NCBI GenBank assembly: GCA_934045075.1
Contig: OW203749.1
Location: 5,918,804-5,982,803, forward strand
From: Yponomeuta sedellus
Lineage: Eukaryota; Arthropoda; Insecta; Lepidoptera; Yponomeutidae
Reading direction: 5' to 3'
Length of the DNA stretch: 64,000 bases
Positions 14,101 through 29,100 of this stretch are shown here, piece by piece; position 1 is the first letter of the stretch, and every line of letters starts with the position of its first letter. The translations under genes were made by a program, and so were the position numbers. The notes beneath the pieces are model-generated. The model ran no database searches and was not told the origin of the DNA. It worked only from the letters and a program-made list of their open reading frames with translations.

Positions 14101-17100
14101 TTGTTATTTATTTGGTCAAAGTAGTTTGTTATAAGTGTCATCTACAAAACAACATTTAAAATCATTACCATTATTTTATTATGCTAATGCATAGAAATAT
14201 TTAAACTATTAAGTGCCAATTCTTCTTTACTTGCTACTAGATTGAATTGTAAGCCAAGGTCGATAACACTATCAGGCATCAAAAGTTATAATTCATTCTA
14301 GTAAAAGAACTAGTTTTAGCATAACGAAATAAACTAATTTAAAAACGTCTCTTTAAATATGAAACTATAAAAATATAGCTTAATATTTGACCCCCGAAAA
14401 CCTCTTGACGACCATGCAAAAGGTCTCGGGTTCGAATCCCGGCTGGATACAAAAGGGTCTTGGATGTTTACATGTTTGTGATATCGTTGTTTCTGGTTCC
14501 CACGACACAGGGTATCCGAGTGTGGGATCAGATGCAGTGTATCTCCCTATATGTAAATGTTATGCTAACCCATTATGACCTGAATTATTTTAGAGGCATA
14601 AAAAATTGTAATTTTCACATACATTGCTTTTGACGGCTCCCTTAGCTATTTGTAATAATTATTTATTTTATATATCTTTTACTTTGTGAAAAAACAATGG
14701 GTGCCATATGGCACCGATCGGCAAATACGTAAGCAAAAATCCCTCTATTAGACATATATTAGCTTTTTATTAGCGAACTATTTTTATAATCTATTTGTAA
14801 AATCATGAAGATTTTAAGTAATGTATGAATTAATAAATAAAAACAGCATTTGAGTAATTTATGTTAAAGGCATTTATGTACTAGTATACACACTTTTTTA
14901 GTTTTGAATGCGGACGTGAAATTGATAATTGATTGGAATTGATAACAGGATGCACAGAGCCCTACGTCACATTTATTGCATTGCAGTCTTGTCTGTCTCT
15001 TGCACATCTCCAAAGCACATTTGCGACGAAATTCGCTGGGAACTAAGAAGTGATTCCGTAATGATCCGACAGTATAGGAATTGCGATAAATGCTTTCAAT
15101 TCTTCGGTGGATATTTTCGGTTCGGCGCAATTCAAAAAAGTTGCATACTTTTGCGGCTGGTTTGCTAAAAGGTTGTAGACACACAATCCAAAATATTAGT
15201 CCAGAAATTCAGTAGAAGACTTCCCTCGAAGGAAACTAAAATTTGCTTCGGGAAACATGGGTGGCTCCCGAAATAAATCAACGCAACGTCCGAGTAGATC
15301 CGGCTTCAGGTTGTATATTTGGTACCACCCGTACATTTTTGCGTTTTGTTATCGTGATTGGTGTGTTGACAGAGGTGAAGACCCTAATACCACTTCACAC
15401 CCAGCGTTGAATTGTCGACCTGTCACATCATTACAAAACCACCCCTTCTTCGTCGCCCGAATCTTGATCAGAGTCGATTGCGGGTTCTGAAGGTTCAATG
15501 TATAGCAACTGCGGCTCAAATTCCTTATTTTCTAGCAGGGCTAGTACCTCATGGAGTGTATAACCCCTATCAAGACAAAAAAAAACACTGTTAACCTACA
15601 CAAAAACCAAACATAAACATTGCACACATTATTGGAATATACTACTTATCGGCCTAGGGCATCACCCGTAAATTTTGAGGTACGATAAAACAAACACGTA
15701 AACAAAACTAAATTATATTACAATATAATCTAGTCACACATGTATACAGGAATAAAACAAATTGCGTTTAAGTTATAGATTTCACGAAATATAAAAATTA
15801 TGGCCCACTTAGGTACTTGAGATTGCAACACATGATTATACTATTTTTATTTTTAATGCCCGTGCTAAGGACGAATTTAAAAACCTATTTAGAGGCTAAA
15901 AATTTCACCCATGCCGTGACTTGAACCCGCGACCTCTGGCTAACCACGTCAGCACTCTCCCAACTGAGCTAATGGGCAACTACCCGGCATCACTATATTT
16001 TTTTTTCTTACATTAACTTCTGTGGTTATTTCACGCAAATATATACAATAATATACTTAAATAAAATACAATTTATACTGATATTTCCAACCAGATTTTA
16101 CACTATTTAATCCGGTACGATAGCAGTTATGACTACCATACCTCAGCTCTCTTAGCGCTGCATGCCGCTCACACCGGGTACCGGCAGAATACCAGCGCTG
16201 AAGTTCTTCCTGAACTTTCAGCACATGCTGAGTCGGAGCCCATTCACATTTGCCACACCTACGTTGATCACTTCCAGTCCAGTAGGTACATTGCCCAGGT
16301 ACACTACAGTACCGTGTATGCCTTATTTTCTGTGTTTTTTTGCGTTTTATTTATGCTACTTTTTTGTTATTGCTTTGTTCGTGTTGTGACTTGTATTTGG
16401 TTTTGTATTGCTTTGCTTTGTATACGTGTGTGTGTCTTATGTGAATAAATGTTGTATCTATATATCTATCTAAAGTACAAAGTACTGCCAGAGGTCGTGG
16501 TTTTGTTTCTTTTTGGATTTCGCTGTACATTTGAACAAATACATGCCTCAGTATCAGTGTATTTACATCTTTGTCACCTAGCTGGTTTATCTAAACCTAC
16601 TTCGTGATATCACAAACATAAGGCCACCCCGCTCGTAGCCTAGACGAACCGAATGATTGGAATCAATTACTTTGTATTAAGCTACAACAGGCGTAGTCAG
16701 GTGCTGGATGGGTGACCGTCTCGTGACTACCGCTTGTGATATTTTTTCCGAGCGCTTCCGTGCTTCGCAAGGCACGCTAAGGCGATGGCGCCGGCTATCG
16801 CGTAATGGAAGTCGTTAAGCCATGTCAGAGGCTTTAGTTAGTTTATCCTGTTGTTTCCGCACTCAGCCTCATAGTTGGGCCGTTGCGAGATCACTCCAGT
16901 CAGCCAATCTTTTTTCAGAAAGCCAGCAGTGCACCAGCACCAGCAGCTTTCCTGCTATCGATGTTCGTTGCACTTCCACGCTCTCACAGTGAATGGACAC
17001 GTGGCGGGTCCTTCGTCTTCCTTGAGGCATCCTCGACATAACGGGATGTCGGTCAGTCCCATAGCGTGGAGGTGTTTATTCAGTGGTCAATGGAGCGTCA

Positions 17101-20100
17101 TAAGTGCCACAGCTTTGCGCAGATCGCTGCATGTGAGGCGTTTCGATATTGTTAGCAGGGCCTCTCTGGTTTCTTTGCATTTTGTTTCCGTTTTCCATAG
17201 TTCAGCATGCTGGGTTTCTGTTTGCAACCTGAATGTCAGAGGCCTTATGGGCAGCTTGATAACTTAGGGCTCATGCAGACGAACGGCACGTGCCAACTGC
17301 AAGCGTCGACGGATGGCGTCAACTGCCGTCAACGGCATTCGACGGCAGTCGTTAGCGCGTCGACGGCAGCCGTCAACGTGTAAGCGGCAGCCGTTGACGT
17401 TTGTCGACGCTTGCAGTTGTCGCGTGCCACGACCGCCATTTCGTGTTAAGGCCCGCCTCTGTCTTATAATCCTCCTGCAACCCAGACTTGGCCCCGTGGT
17501 GAAGTATGACCTAACCTTAAAAGACCCGTGCCCCAGCAGTGGGGACATACAAAGGGCGGATATCAAAAAAGGGCACGCCTGTATCCCAGAGGGGTGAGCA
17601 AATGCAGGGACTGCCAGTTGCTATTATACGATCCTGGTTAATTACTTTCACTTCATCGCCATTCATTAGTCGTTGCATGCCAGACGGTTTTGGGTACTTT
17701 TTATCCTGCCCTTTGCTATCACGTCCCCTATTCGATAAATTAGGGGTCGAAGTATATTCGCCTGGAGCGTTCCTTATCGGTCATTCCACTCACATTCGCC
17801 ATTCCACCCACATTATATTTATTCTTTCTTACTTCATAATAATTATTGTTCTTAAAATATACAGCATATGATATACATCCCACTGTAGAGCACAGGTCTT
17901 CTTTCAGAAAGAATATAGGCTTGATCACCACGCGTGCCCACCTCAGATATGCGAACAGCGAGTTAGTCAGGTTTCTTTACGATGTTATCTATCATTCACA
18001 GTAAGCGAGTGGTATTTCTACTTTAACTTCACAAATGTGCCTGAGTTACAAACCATTACTATAATAATACTGGTTTCAACAAAAAAATATGAGTTATCTT
18101 CTACATTATGGGATTCGATCGTGAGTTCACTTATAGGAGAGTAACTTTTGATTTTGACAGATGTAATCGAACTCATGTGCGAGTTCATGATCGAAGTGAG
18201 CTGCGAATCGAACCTTCAGAATACCATTTTCATTGACATTTGTAGTTCTCTTCACCGCCGTAGCGCCAGTGTAGAATTAAGTCTTGATTTAAAAGCAAAC
18301 TATTCGTTTGTGTGTGTGTGAAGTGTGACCAGATGCTGGCCGGAAAATATTGCCAAAGTTTGGAAAAACTGGGTCTAACCATGACGGAGTAAAAATATGA
18401 AAAAAATACCTTCTATGCGTAAGTACGTTCATATAACACTTTCTATTTAACATGACATCGAGTGCAAATTACTGTGATTTCATGTTAAATAGAAAGTGAT
18501 TTTATCTGTAAATAGAAAAAAAAATAAAGAAACGGTAAAGTCTACTTGAAAACACACTCAGTGTTTGCGTGCTAACTACCCAAATTATGTAGATGTCATA
18601 TTTAAACGCTCCGAAACGCTAAAATATAAAAAGAAACAAAAGAGCCAAGAAACGTAATTTTTAAGATTTCTGTTTTTGATTTACTTATGGCGAAAGCATG
18701 TAACAAATTAATAATACAGTTCGGCTATGTGCGAAATTCCCCACTAAATAGTTTACTGAAATAAAAAAAACGCAGAATAGATTAATACGTCTCTCTTTGT
18801 ATTCGAGTCTGACTCTCGCTTTGCTAGATTTTATCTATATTATCTGCCGTGTGTTTTTTTTATTATTATATTATAGAACTATATAACATATTGTAAGAAG
18901 GCGAACATAGAGAAGCTGTTAATAGTGACTTATACAATGTTCTCTTTACAGTTCCATCGACGATTTGAAATTGTAATACAGGCTTCAACCATAAAGTTAA
19001 TTGCGTATTTTGTTATATGAATGATTCGTAAATGAGTCAGTCAACTTGTTTAATGAATCATTTACAAAATAAAAAGGAGTAAGACGTCATGATTGTGTAA
19101 CATCAAAGAGTGGACCGTCGTTAAAACCGCGGAAGAGCTATTCAGAATTGCACGGAACAGAGAACGCTGTAAAGAGCTGACTACCAACCTTAAGTAATGG
19201 AGAAGCACTTTAAGTAGAAGAAGAAAATCCACGGCAGCTAAACCCGTTCACCAAATACTTGCTAATGTATGTTAATATGACGCACATATAAAGCGTCTAA
19301 TAAACAATGTTACTAACGGTGTGATATTAGTAGCTTGTCGATCACACGCAAAATACTAAAGATAATATGCTTTTGGATTTTTCCAAAGCTGTCGAAACTG
19401 TCTCTGTTCCCATTCTGCTGGATAAACAAGAAACCATTGGAATCGGAGAGTTGCCCTTTCAAGGCAATATAAATGAGCGACAAGTTAGGATTGGTGACTA
19501 CACGTATGATATAGGCGTATGGCGTGCTCCCCAGACTTCCGTGTTATGTCTTGAAAGAGCTTACAGAGCTGTGATAAAAGTAATACTTAGTAGTTCAGCC
19601 AGATACTCGATTACACTTTTATATTGAGACTTGATTGATTTCCTCACAAAATTATTAAACAGAAACAACACATCTATGACCTACGTTTCCCTAGTACTTA
19701 AGAATCGACAGAGTATAGCAAACGTTAGCCCATAGAACCAAACTTTCCCGGTGACATTTTTATGTAGTAGGTTCATACACTTTTAATAAATAAAATAACG
19801 TAAAGCCCAAACAACAAAATAGTTCCTTCGTCTTAACTATTAAATAACGGAAAATCTACTAAAACCCATACAGTAAAACCTAGCCCACAAATAAAGTTAT
19901 CGTACCTCATCTTTCTCTTCTCATTTGTTTCAATTTATTTTTCCTATACCTACAGACATACATAGCACGAACACACCCCGTTCACACGTGTTTGTGTGAA
20001 CGGGGTGTGTTCGTGCTATGTATGTCTGTAAGGAATGTATTGCCTATATTTTTAAAGAATAAAAATTACTGAATTACTGAACTATATGTAAGCAAATAAA

Positions 20101-23100
20101 TCAGTAATCGTGGCATTTTTATTTTACTCGTATGGTAACCCCACGAGAATTGCTTCTTATGCCAGCGACTTGGATACACTGTATACTGCCAATGATATAA
20201 TCTTTTTTATACATTTCAATAGATTTAGGCTAGTAAATACTTAGACTGTACAATTTTAGACAGCGCAACATGTTTGTAAGATTTTTATATAGCATCGTTT
20301 TGCCAAAACATGCGAAACAAATTATAGCCTACGACTTCGACTGAAATAATATAGTGTCAACCCCTATGCAAGGAATGTCATATTTTCGGGTTCTGAAGGT
20401 CAAATTAAGGTGACTCATAAGTGAGTGTGAGGTGAACGACGAGGTGACCGACGAAGTGACCGACGAAGTGACCATCGAAGTGATCAACGAACTTACTGAA
20501 TCGACATGCAGCTTGCTGATTCTCTGAGCTATGTCGATAAATTTGGTTCTCTGTCAGAGCATTCGTTAGGAATCCTATCCTTCAGAGAAACTCCCAGCAC
20601 AGCTCTCTCCATAGCTCGCTGAGCGACTTTGAACTGGTGGACCAACCCTTTCGTGAGTGTCCATGTCTCGGCTCCGTAGGTCGTAGGACTCCGTAGGACG
20701 CAGCATAAATCATATCAAAAGTAGATGCAAATGCCAAGGAGGGCATCTTCACTTACACAAGATGAGTGAAGGGTCCACTCTGAAACTGCAGTGTCTGGGT
20801 GGTTGTTTTTTTGGATGCTGTAGGCTTACGGTTCTTAAGACTTATATCCCGACCGGACCACAGTTCCATAGAGCAGATTGTGCTACAGGGAAAGGCATAG
20901 GTCACCAGAGCACATGGTAGAGCATCAATGCGATGGACCGACCAAGTGTAGTCTATTGTGGGCAGACATCTGCATGAATGTACCAGAGCGGCATCTAACC
21001 AAAGGAAAGGGAAGACATCGTGAGACACGCAATATCGGAATACAATAAAACCTCTTCATGAGGCCTACGACCGCTCTGTCAATAGCGTACCGCCCAAGAA
21101 GAAGAGAAAAGGGTTGCCAGGCACCAGTACCACTAGAACCCGGTTGCCTGAGTGATCTTAAAACGATTTCGAAGGTTAAGAAATATAGGGCGCGTTCAGT
21201 GCATGGATGGGTCACCGGCTATGGCTAGTGGCATTTTTCTGAGCGGTTCCGTGCTTTGCAAGACACATTGAGCAGTTGGTGCCGGCTGCCGCCGATAGAT
21301 GGCAGTCGTTAAGCCAAGTCAGAGGCCTTAGGGTGGCATGAGAACTTCGGACAGAAAGACCAGCCACAAGTTTTGCAAGCATCCACCAATCCGGACTTGC
21401 CCCCGTGCTGGAGTATGGCCTATACCTTCCTCAGGGATGAGACCCGTGCCCCTCGACGGTGACATAATAGGTTGATGATGATGAGGCTACTGTACTAATA
21501 GCTTAGTCGGCCTAGCTCACAGGAAATTCAAATTGCAAGAAAAATAATGACTCACCGAATGATTCAATGACTAACCCACCTGCACGTAAGTGACCATATC
21601 GCTGAGCTCCCGCGCGATTTGATTGCTGCGCTTGCGTTGCGCCGCCGAGTGCTTGACTCCCCCAGCCGCCTCACCCCCCTCCCTCCGCAGACTCTGGTAG
21701 AGGGAGAGGGATGTACGTCCGCACTTGTCCTCCATCGAGTTGAGGATCTTGTGCAGTTCTTTCTCTGGAACGGTGAGTGTTTTTGGTTCTAGTAAAAAAT
21801 GGCTGCTTACTTAAATGTAAAATTAATATTGTTGCATCAGAAGCTGAGAGTTTAAGTGTTTTATATAAAAAGTATATTCCATTCCATTCACACACATACC
21901 CTCGACGTAGCTAAAGACGTTTTTTAACTTGGTATACATAGGACTGTATATCTTTTGGAGCTACTTTCACTTCCGTTAGCTACTAATGTCACTTGCTTCC
22001 CCGTTGCTCGAGTGGACTATGTAAATATGCCTGTCACAGCAGTAAAGGCTAAGGGGGTGAATGTTTGCTAGCTGAACGCCGAGTTTCTGAGTCAAATGTC
22101 GAATTTGAAAGCCAAACGCCGAGGTTTCAAGACGAATGCCGAGTGTTCAAGCCGAAGGTCGATTTTCGAGTACAATGCTATATAGTTGATACCTACTTTA
22201 TTGCAAAAAAAAAGTGTACCTATTAAAGGAGGTGGACATGATGCTAATGAAATTTTTACGAGATGCAGGAGAGGCAAAAGATGCTATCAAAATCTACATT
22301 TATTTTCTGGTTGTGCAATGAAGTGTTTTCTATCTATCTATCTATAGTGTAAAAAAGGGACAAAGTTACCGTCCAGTTCCTCGTCATCTTCGTCATACTC
22401 CTCGTCGGAGAAGTACTCGGCCAGCGAGCTGGTGGCCGACTGCTGCGATATGATGGAGCTGCCACGTGTGCCCTGCTCCGGGAGAGATGAGCTCGTGTGT
22501 CGGAGACCATTGGATCTGCAGACCAACCATTTTGAATAAAGGAAAAGTCGTAGATTTTTAGTCCGGATGTACTTACGGGTGTTGTTATATCGGAAAAGTC
22601 CGACCAGGTTTCGCTCCGATTCGCAGAGCTTAATCATGTTGAGCAGAGACGGAGCTCGCGTCGTCGGTTGCTCTTCTCGTGTTAAACGACCCGTAAGTAG
22701 ATCCGGACTAAAAGTCTACAATGTGTTCTACTTATGAAAGTTTTAGTTCAAAAAAGGGAAAGTCACTTGTAATTCTTAATTTTGGTCATGCGATAAAGTG
22801 AGCTCAGAAAGAAAGGTAGTGGGAAACATTTCCGGCAGTCGCTGTAATAGAAGTACTGTTTTTAGACCGAACACCTAGGCCGACTAAGCTGTCAGGATGG
22901 TATAGGTGCTGGGCAAGCCTACACCATTTAAAACCATGTCCCAGGCACTACAGCATTTGAGTGCTCCCTTCACCCATCTAGTGTGAGTGAAGATGCCACA
23001 GGACGCTGTATAAATCGTCTCATTACGATGCAAAAGGCAAATGTTGTTTTTGTGTTTGCCCTTATTAGCTATAGGTAAGCAAGAGTATTCTCTCGTAGTC

Positions 23101-26100
23101 TTGTTTTTACCTACACTGATACTAAATTACAAAGATTATAAAACTGACAATTACGCATAGGCCAAAAATAAAAATAAAAAGTTTTATTACGATACAGGTC
23201 TTGTATGGACACCTGTGTTATAATTTAACTTTTTAATCATAATTATACACCTATACAACCTCCAGCTGGACAAAGAAGGTTGAACCTCTACTTTAAAAAA
23301 AAAGGTTTCAATTGATGTTTGTGCCTTGGCGCCAACATTTTACATTTAAAAAAACTTTTCATTTTTTAAACAAAGTTTGGTTCTGTTTAATACTATTTTA
23401 TGTATCATAGTATGAGAGTAGATAAAATAGTTTATGACACTGTACATAACCTGGTCTTATAACACTCGTGTGATACTACAAAAAAACGAGCCAGCCTACG
23501 GCTTATTATGCAACAGTATCATAAATTAGTATTCTAAATATTACACTATTTTTATTTTTAATGCACTAACCCGTGCTAAGGAACAAATTTAAAAACCTAT
23601 TTAGAGGCTAAAAATTTCACCCATGCCGGGATTCGAACCCGCAACCTTTGGTACGGATAGCCAGAGGTTGCGGGTTCGAATCCCGGCATGGGTGAAATTT
23701 TTAGCCTCTAAATAGGTTTTTAAATTCTAAGTATTGTGAATGTGATGTTAACCTATAATTGGTATTTAAATTGCAATGTTTTGAATTACCTACTGTTTTG
23801 TTTTATAAGGTGTCTGTTGGTTTCCTGATTAATAAAGTAAAATAAAAATGAAACTCACCTAAAGGCTGTGGTGAGGACCCCGCTGTATCCTTGCGCCGAG
23901 CTAGCTCCAGTTAGACCAACCGTTGGACTCGACTCGACCGGAAGCAGCTTTTTGTTCTTAACAAGCACCTGAAAGTATGTTTATCTATGAGAATCGGGAA
24001 TCGTTAAAGGCCTGCCCAGACGAGGGGCTTCTGTCCCCAAGGGACAAAAGTCCCTACATACATACATAACCTCACGCCTGTATCCCAGAGGGGTAGGGAG
24101 ACACCAGGGACTGCCACTTGCCACGATCCTAACAGATCACCTTCGCTTCATCAACGTTCATAAGTCGTTGCATGAACGCACGCCTTTTTTCCTTTTGCTA
24201 ATACATCCCCTATCTGGTCGATGTATGTCCGCCTGGGACGAAACATACCAAACCTTCCACTCACATTCGCAATATATATATTTTTCGAAAATATTTCTTC
24301 CTTCCTCCTCTCCACATGTCCAAACCAACGCAACATTCCTTTCTTAATTATAGTCACTACTTCCTCTTTCAGTCTAATCAGACTATTGCGTATCATGTCA
24401 TTCAAAGTAATCAATCCCATGCTCTCTCTGAGAGAAGGCCAGCGCCCTACAGTGGGGCGCTTATAGGTTGCGTAAAAAAGCAGCTTATACACTACACATT
24501 ACACATACTTACTTCCATACAACACAAACTTCTCAAGGACCTCATTTCTACTGCATTAATTCTACTTTCTTGGGACAAAAGTCTCTGAATCGTAAAAAAT
24601 GTCCTCCGAGTACTTGTCGCGGACTCAACGCCTTGTACATTTGTTCCCCGGAAATTGAGTGAAGCGTACGCTATGAAAGCAAATATTTTGAGTAATTTAC
24701 ATGAAGTGTGAAAAAGAAAAGGCGTTTTAAAAGAAAACACCGAACTTTTGTCCAGTCCGGTCTCTTGGTGTCCTCGGTAACACGAGGGACTTTTCGTACT
24801 GGGTACTTTAAGTCCTTCGTGGGCGTTATTCGATACAATTTATAAGACATCTATATCGACGGACAAAAGTACCTGGGGGACAGTCCCTCGTCTGCGCAGG
24901 CCTTTAAGATATACTAGCACCTGAAAGTTGCCAGTCCGATTACAAACCAACGTATTCAAGAACAAACGCACGCACTCAAACGTGTTCTCCTAGCGCGCAC
25001 ATATCCAGCCAATGAATAAAGCCCACTCCTATAGCCGCTGTGTGGATTCACGAATGTAGTAAGCTGCAGTTGTGTAGAACCCATCATCATCATCCCATTA
25101 TGTCCCCACCGAGGAGCACAGGTCTCTTCCCTGAGGAAGGTGTAGGCTATAATCCACCACGGGGGCCGAGTCCGGATTGGCGGAGGCTTGCAAGTCTAGT
25201 GGCTGGTCTTACAGTCAGAAGTTTTCAAGCCGCCCTAAAGCCTCTGACTTGGCTTAACGACTGCAATCTATCGAAAACAGCAGGCACCAACTGCTTAACG
25301 TGCCTTGCGAAGCACGGAACCGCTCGGAAAAATGCCACTAGCGTTAGTCATAGACGGTTTACCCATCGTCGTTATCAACCCTTGTATGTCCCCACTGCTG
25401 GGGCACGGGTCTCTTCCTGCATCGCAGGAAGGTTAGGCCATACTCCACCACGGGGGCCAAGTCCGGGTTGGTGGAGGATTGTAAGACGATTACCCATCCA
25501 TGCACTGAACGCGCCCTGTGTTGCTTAACCTACGTGATCGTTTTTTAAAGATCACCTAGGCAGCCGGGGCTAAGAGCGATTCCATTCGCACGCTCGATGC
25601 TCAATATTTACCTTATATTTGAGCTGCTCCGGGCTCGGCAGGCGCGGTTCGTCCGTGTAGTCCGCTTCGAACAGAAATGTCGTCACCAGCTTATCTCCGA
25701 ACACTGCCTGGATGTAAACAGCACCAGTACAGTATCGGTACAGTTATGAGCCGTTTTCTGCACAAATGCACAAAGCTCTTCATAGATGGCACGGCACTTA
25801 TAGGCGTGCTCATACAAGAACAGGGACACGTCTTAAAAACCTATTTAGAGGCTAAAAATTACACCCAAGCCGGGACTCGAACCCGCAACCTCTAGCTAAC
25901 CGTGCCAACGCTCTCCCAACTGAACTAATGGGCGACTCACCGTCATCAGTGAAATTTCGAACCTCTTTACATTACTCTCTGTACATATTACGTACAGGCA
26001 GCGACATCTGGCTGAAGTAATTTGCATCACTTGCAGGTCCTAGTACCTACTTTGCAGTTAGGTGTTACATCGGAATGATATCGCTGTACCCACATGATTA

Positions 26101-29100
26101 TATTCTTTTTTTTTCTCTGAGAAAAATTTGACAGACGTCTCTGTTTTTGTATGTGCACGCCTACAGGCGATAATATATTAAGTGCTTTGAAATTTGTGCT
26201 GAAAACGGCTCTTTGCTCACTTGCCAGCCGGCCAAAGTGCAAACAAGTGAGAAGTATACATGCGCAAAACAGTACCCTATGAGAACATCCCACATGTCAG
26301 GGCATTTCGTACCGCGCCATATGGCATCATAGCAGTACGCAGTACGCGGAACATGGCCTACCTGAGATGTCGCGTTATGACTCACGAGGGCCATGTTTAG
26401 AGTTATTGTGATTATGCCTACATAACGTAGCCAGTCTGTATTATCCGTTATACTTAAAATACGAGGCGGTGTCAAAGAAATGTAGGCCTTATCAAGTACG
26501 TATTGAGTTCAAAACTCTTTACCGGCGTGATAGAGACTGCGGAATCTCGTTCACGGCGAGGGGTTATTAACAAAGCAATAAGGTACGCTCGCCGACCGCC
26601 GCGGGCTTTGTGCCATGCATGTGAAAGTACATAGCAACGATTTGCTGCGGCCGGCCGCGACTGGTGATGCCATAGGTCGTGCTAATTTTTGCCGCGTACT
26701 GGTCACTGATCCGTTCGTGCTATATAACGCGTACTGCATAACTCGCAGTACTTACACATGTCATGTCTAGTGAGTCGAGATAAAATTGTTAGTGTACGAG
26801 ACACTGGGTGTAGAATTAGTAAAAACCACTAAAAACAGACCTCAAACGTGCTAGCCATGACTTGCTGCTGCGGCAGACTGCAGTGGTTCTCGATGCTCAG
26901 TATCAGCGGGTAGGGGGACGCCACGAAGGCACTCCTGCAAAATGAGGACGGAAGAAAGATGGTACACAGTTTAATACAATTCGTGGGACAGAATGTCATA
27001 GTCAATGTCCTGTCGGCAAGCTGAAGACAGGGCGCTATGGCGCTCATTAGGGGAGGGCTATGTCCAGCAGTGGACTACATAATATAGCCTGAAGAAGAAA
27101 AGAAGAATGTCATATCGGCAAGAAGGACGTACTTATTACTGCTTCCTGTTCAGTATAAAACTTTTTGTCACTATTTTGAAATTCTTAGTTCCGATATTTC
27201 CGCTACACGAATATATCCGATAGTAGGCGAGGTATACCTATTCTAAAAGCTATATTCTAAAGGCCTGAGTGTTTGTTTGTGTCAGAAAGGCCTGGGCACT
27301 GGAACGAGAACGTGGAGAGACACGACGCGACAGGTTTCCGAAAACCAACTCCTTTTCGTTGGTGTTAATAAGTGCTAAGAAGGGGATAAAAATTAAATAT
27401 TTCGTGCATTTTTTTCTAAAAAAAAAACAAATATAATTTACTTTAAAAAAAACGTATATAATAATGACGTCGCACAGGTATTATTGACGTCACTGGTCAG
27501 TAAATAAACAATTTGGGCCAGGGGGGCGAGATTCTAAAATGCAGTTGTTCAATAGTGCCATATTATTGTAGTCCGTTAATGGTCATTTCATTTACGGTGA
27601 GTGCTTTTTAATTTTCTTTTACACGTTAGGTACTGTGCTACACAAGAAATATGTCTCGCGGATGTACCTGCGCAGATGACTACATTTTGGATGTGCGGCA
27701 AGTTGATCGACCAATCAGGTAGTTTCATTTTGTGGCAGGCCGCGCGCCTTTGTTGCTATTGGTTGATTCAACGTCATCGATGCAGGTGACTATTAGTTTG
27801 GCAATATTAGCGTGAGCGAAATAGGTAGCGCTACTGCGGCAATCAATTCTGCACCTTAACCGTATCGGTTAAAGATCATGTTGAATGTACTTATAGCTTC
27901 GGATAAGTACCCGAAGCTATAAGTACATTCAACATGATCTTTATTATCGTTACACTTCTTCCTAGTCTGCGCGAACGTAGATTCCCGAAGTGACTTTTAT
28001 GATGTGTAGTACTGTATTTTTATTTCCTAAGGGTTCCATGCAGCCGCGCCAGTCAAATCAAAAATAAAGAAGTCGACGTAAAGAACTTATATTCTTCATT
28101 TGAACCCGGATCAACTTACTTCAGTTTTTGTCGGAAGAGTCCGACGGGCGAGTCTCTAAAATGCATAGTTGTTCAATAGACTCATATTAGTCCGGTAATG
28201 GTCGTTTCATTCACACTGTCGGTAGTCTAGTAACCAATCGCATTGCAAAGGTATAACCCGTGCTACTTAACTCGGCGCCTCGCGCGATTCAATCTTCTTC
28301 GCGAGAGATGCCTATTTAATTTGCGCGGGTTATACCCCTGGAATGACATTGTACTGCTATTGCTTGGTAGACTACCAAATTGAGGCAAATAACAAGCATT
28401 GTCGTGCTTATATCACTCTAATGAAATGTATTAGATTCTTGGGCGTGGACAATTGATCGCGTTAAAAAAGAATACTAACTTTCGTTATCAACCCTTGTAT
28501 GTCCCCACTGCTGGGGTACGGATCTCTTCCTGCATCTCAGGAAGGTTAGGCCATACTCCACCGTGGGGGACAAGTCCGGGTTGGAGGAGGATAGGACCCT
28601 TATAAAAATATATCTACTATTAAACTTAGCCCAATAAAGCTTTACCTGGCGATCGTTTCCACGACTCTCCGAAATGGAATTTTCGTAGTGAACGTGTGCC
28701 CGTGGTATATCACAGGACTGCCGTCGTCCCCGTCCCAGCAGTCCAGCTCCACACACCGACATCCTGTTAGTAAGACCTGGCGGACAGAAAACCAACTGTG
28801 AAAGAAACGTAAAAGAAAGTTTAAAATTTCAAAAGATGCGCGTCAACTCGTTTCGTTGAGAGAATTGAATGAAGAAAATTAAACGAATGAACAACTCATT
28901 CATGCATGGTTGGTATTCGTTAGTTCAAGATAGAGACGTTCTATATACCTAATTTGCTATCGATAATCTTCAATAAAAATTTTAATATAAAAAATAAAAA
29001 CGACTTCTGTACACTAAGGCACTAAAAACGAAGAAATACCTACTTTAAACGAATAATTACGACCTATAAATTTAAAATTCGTGTACATCTGTAACGGTGC

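Noticed and set aside
16875..17267. 130-residue plus-strand open frame
   Set aside because: Overlaps a SINE gap, low-complexity in composition and with no recognised motif; may be part of an unnamed element.
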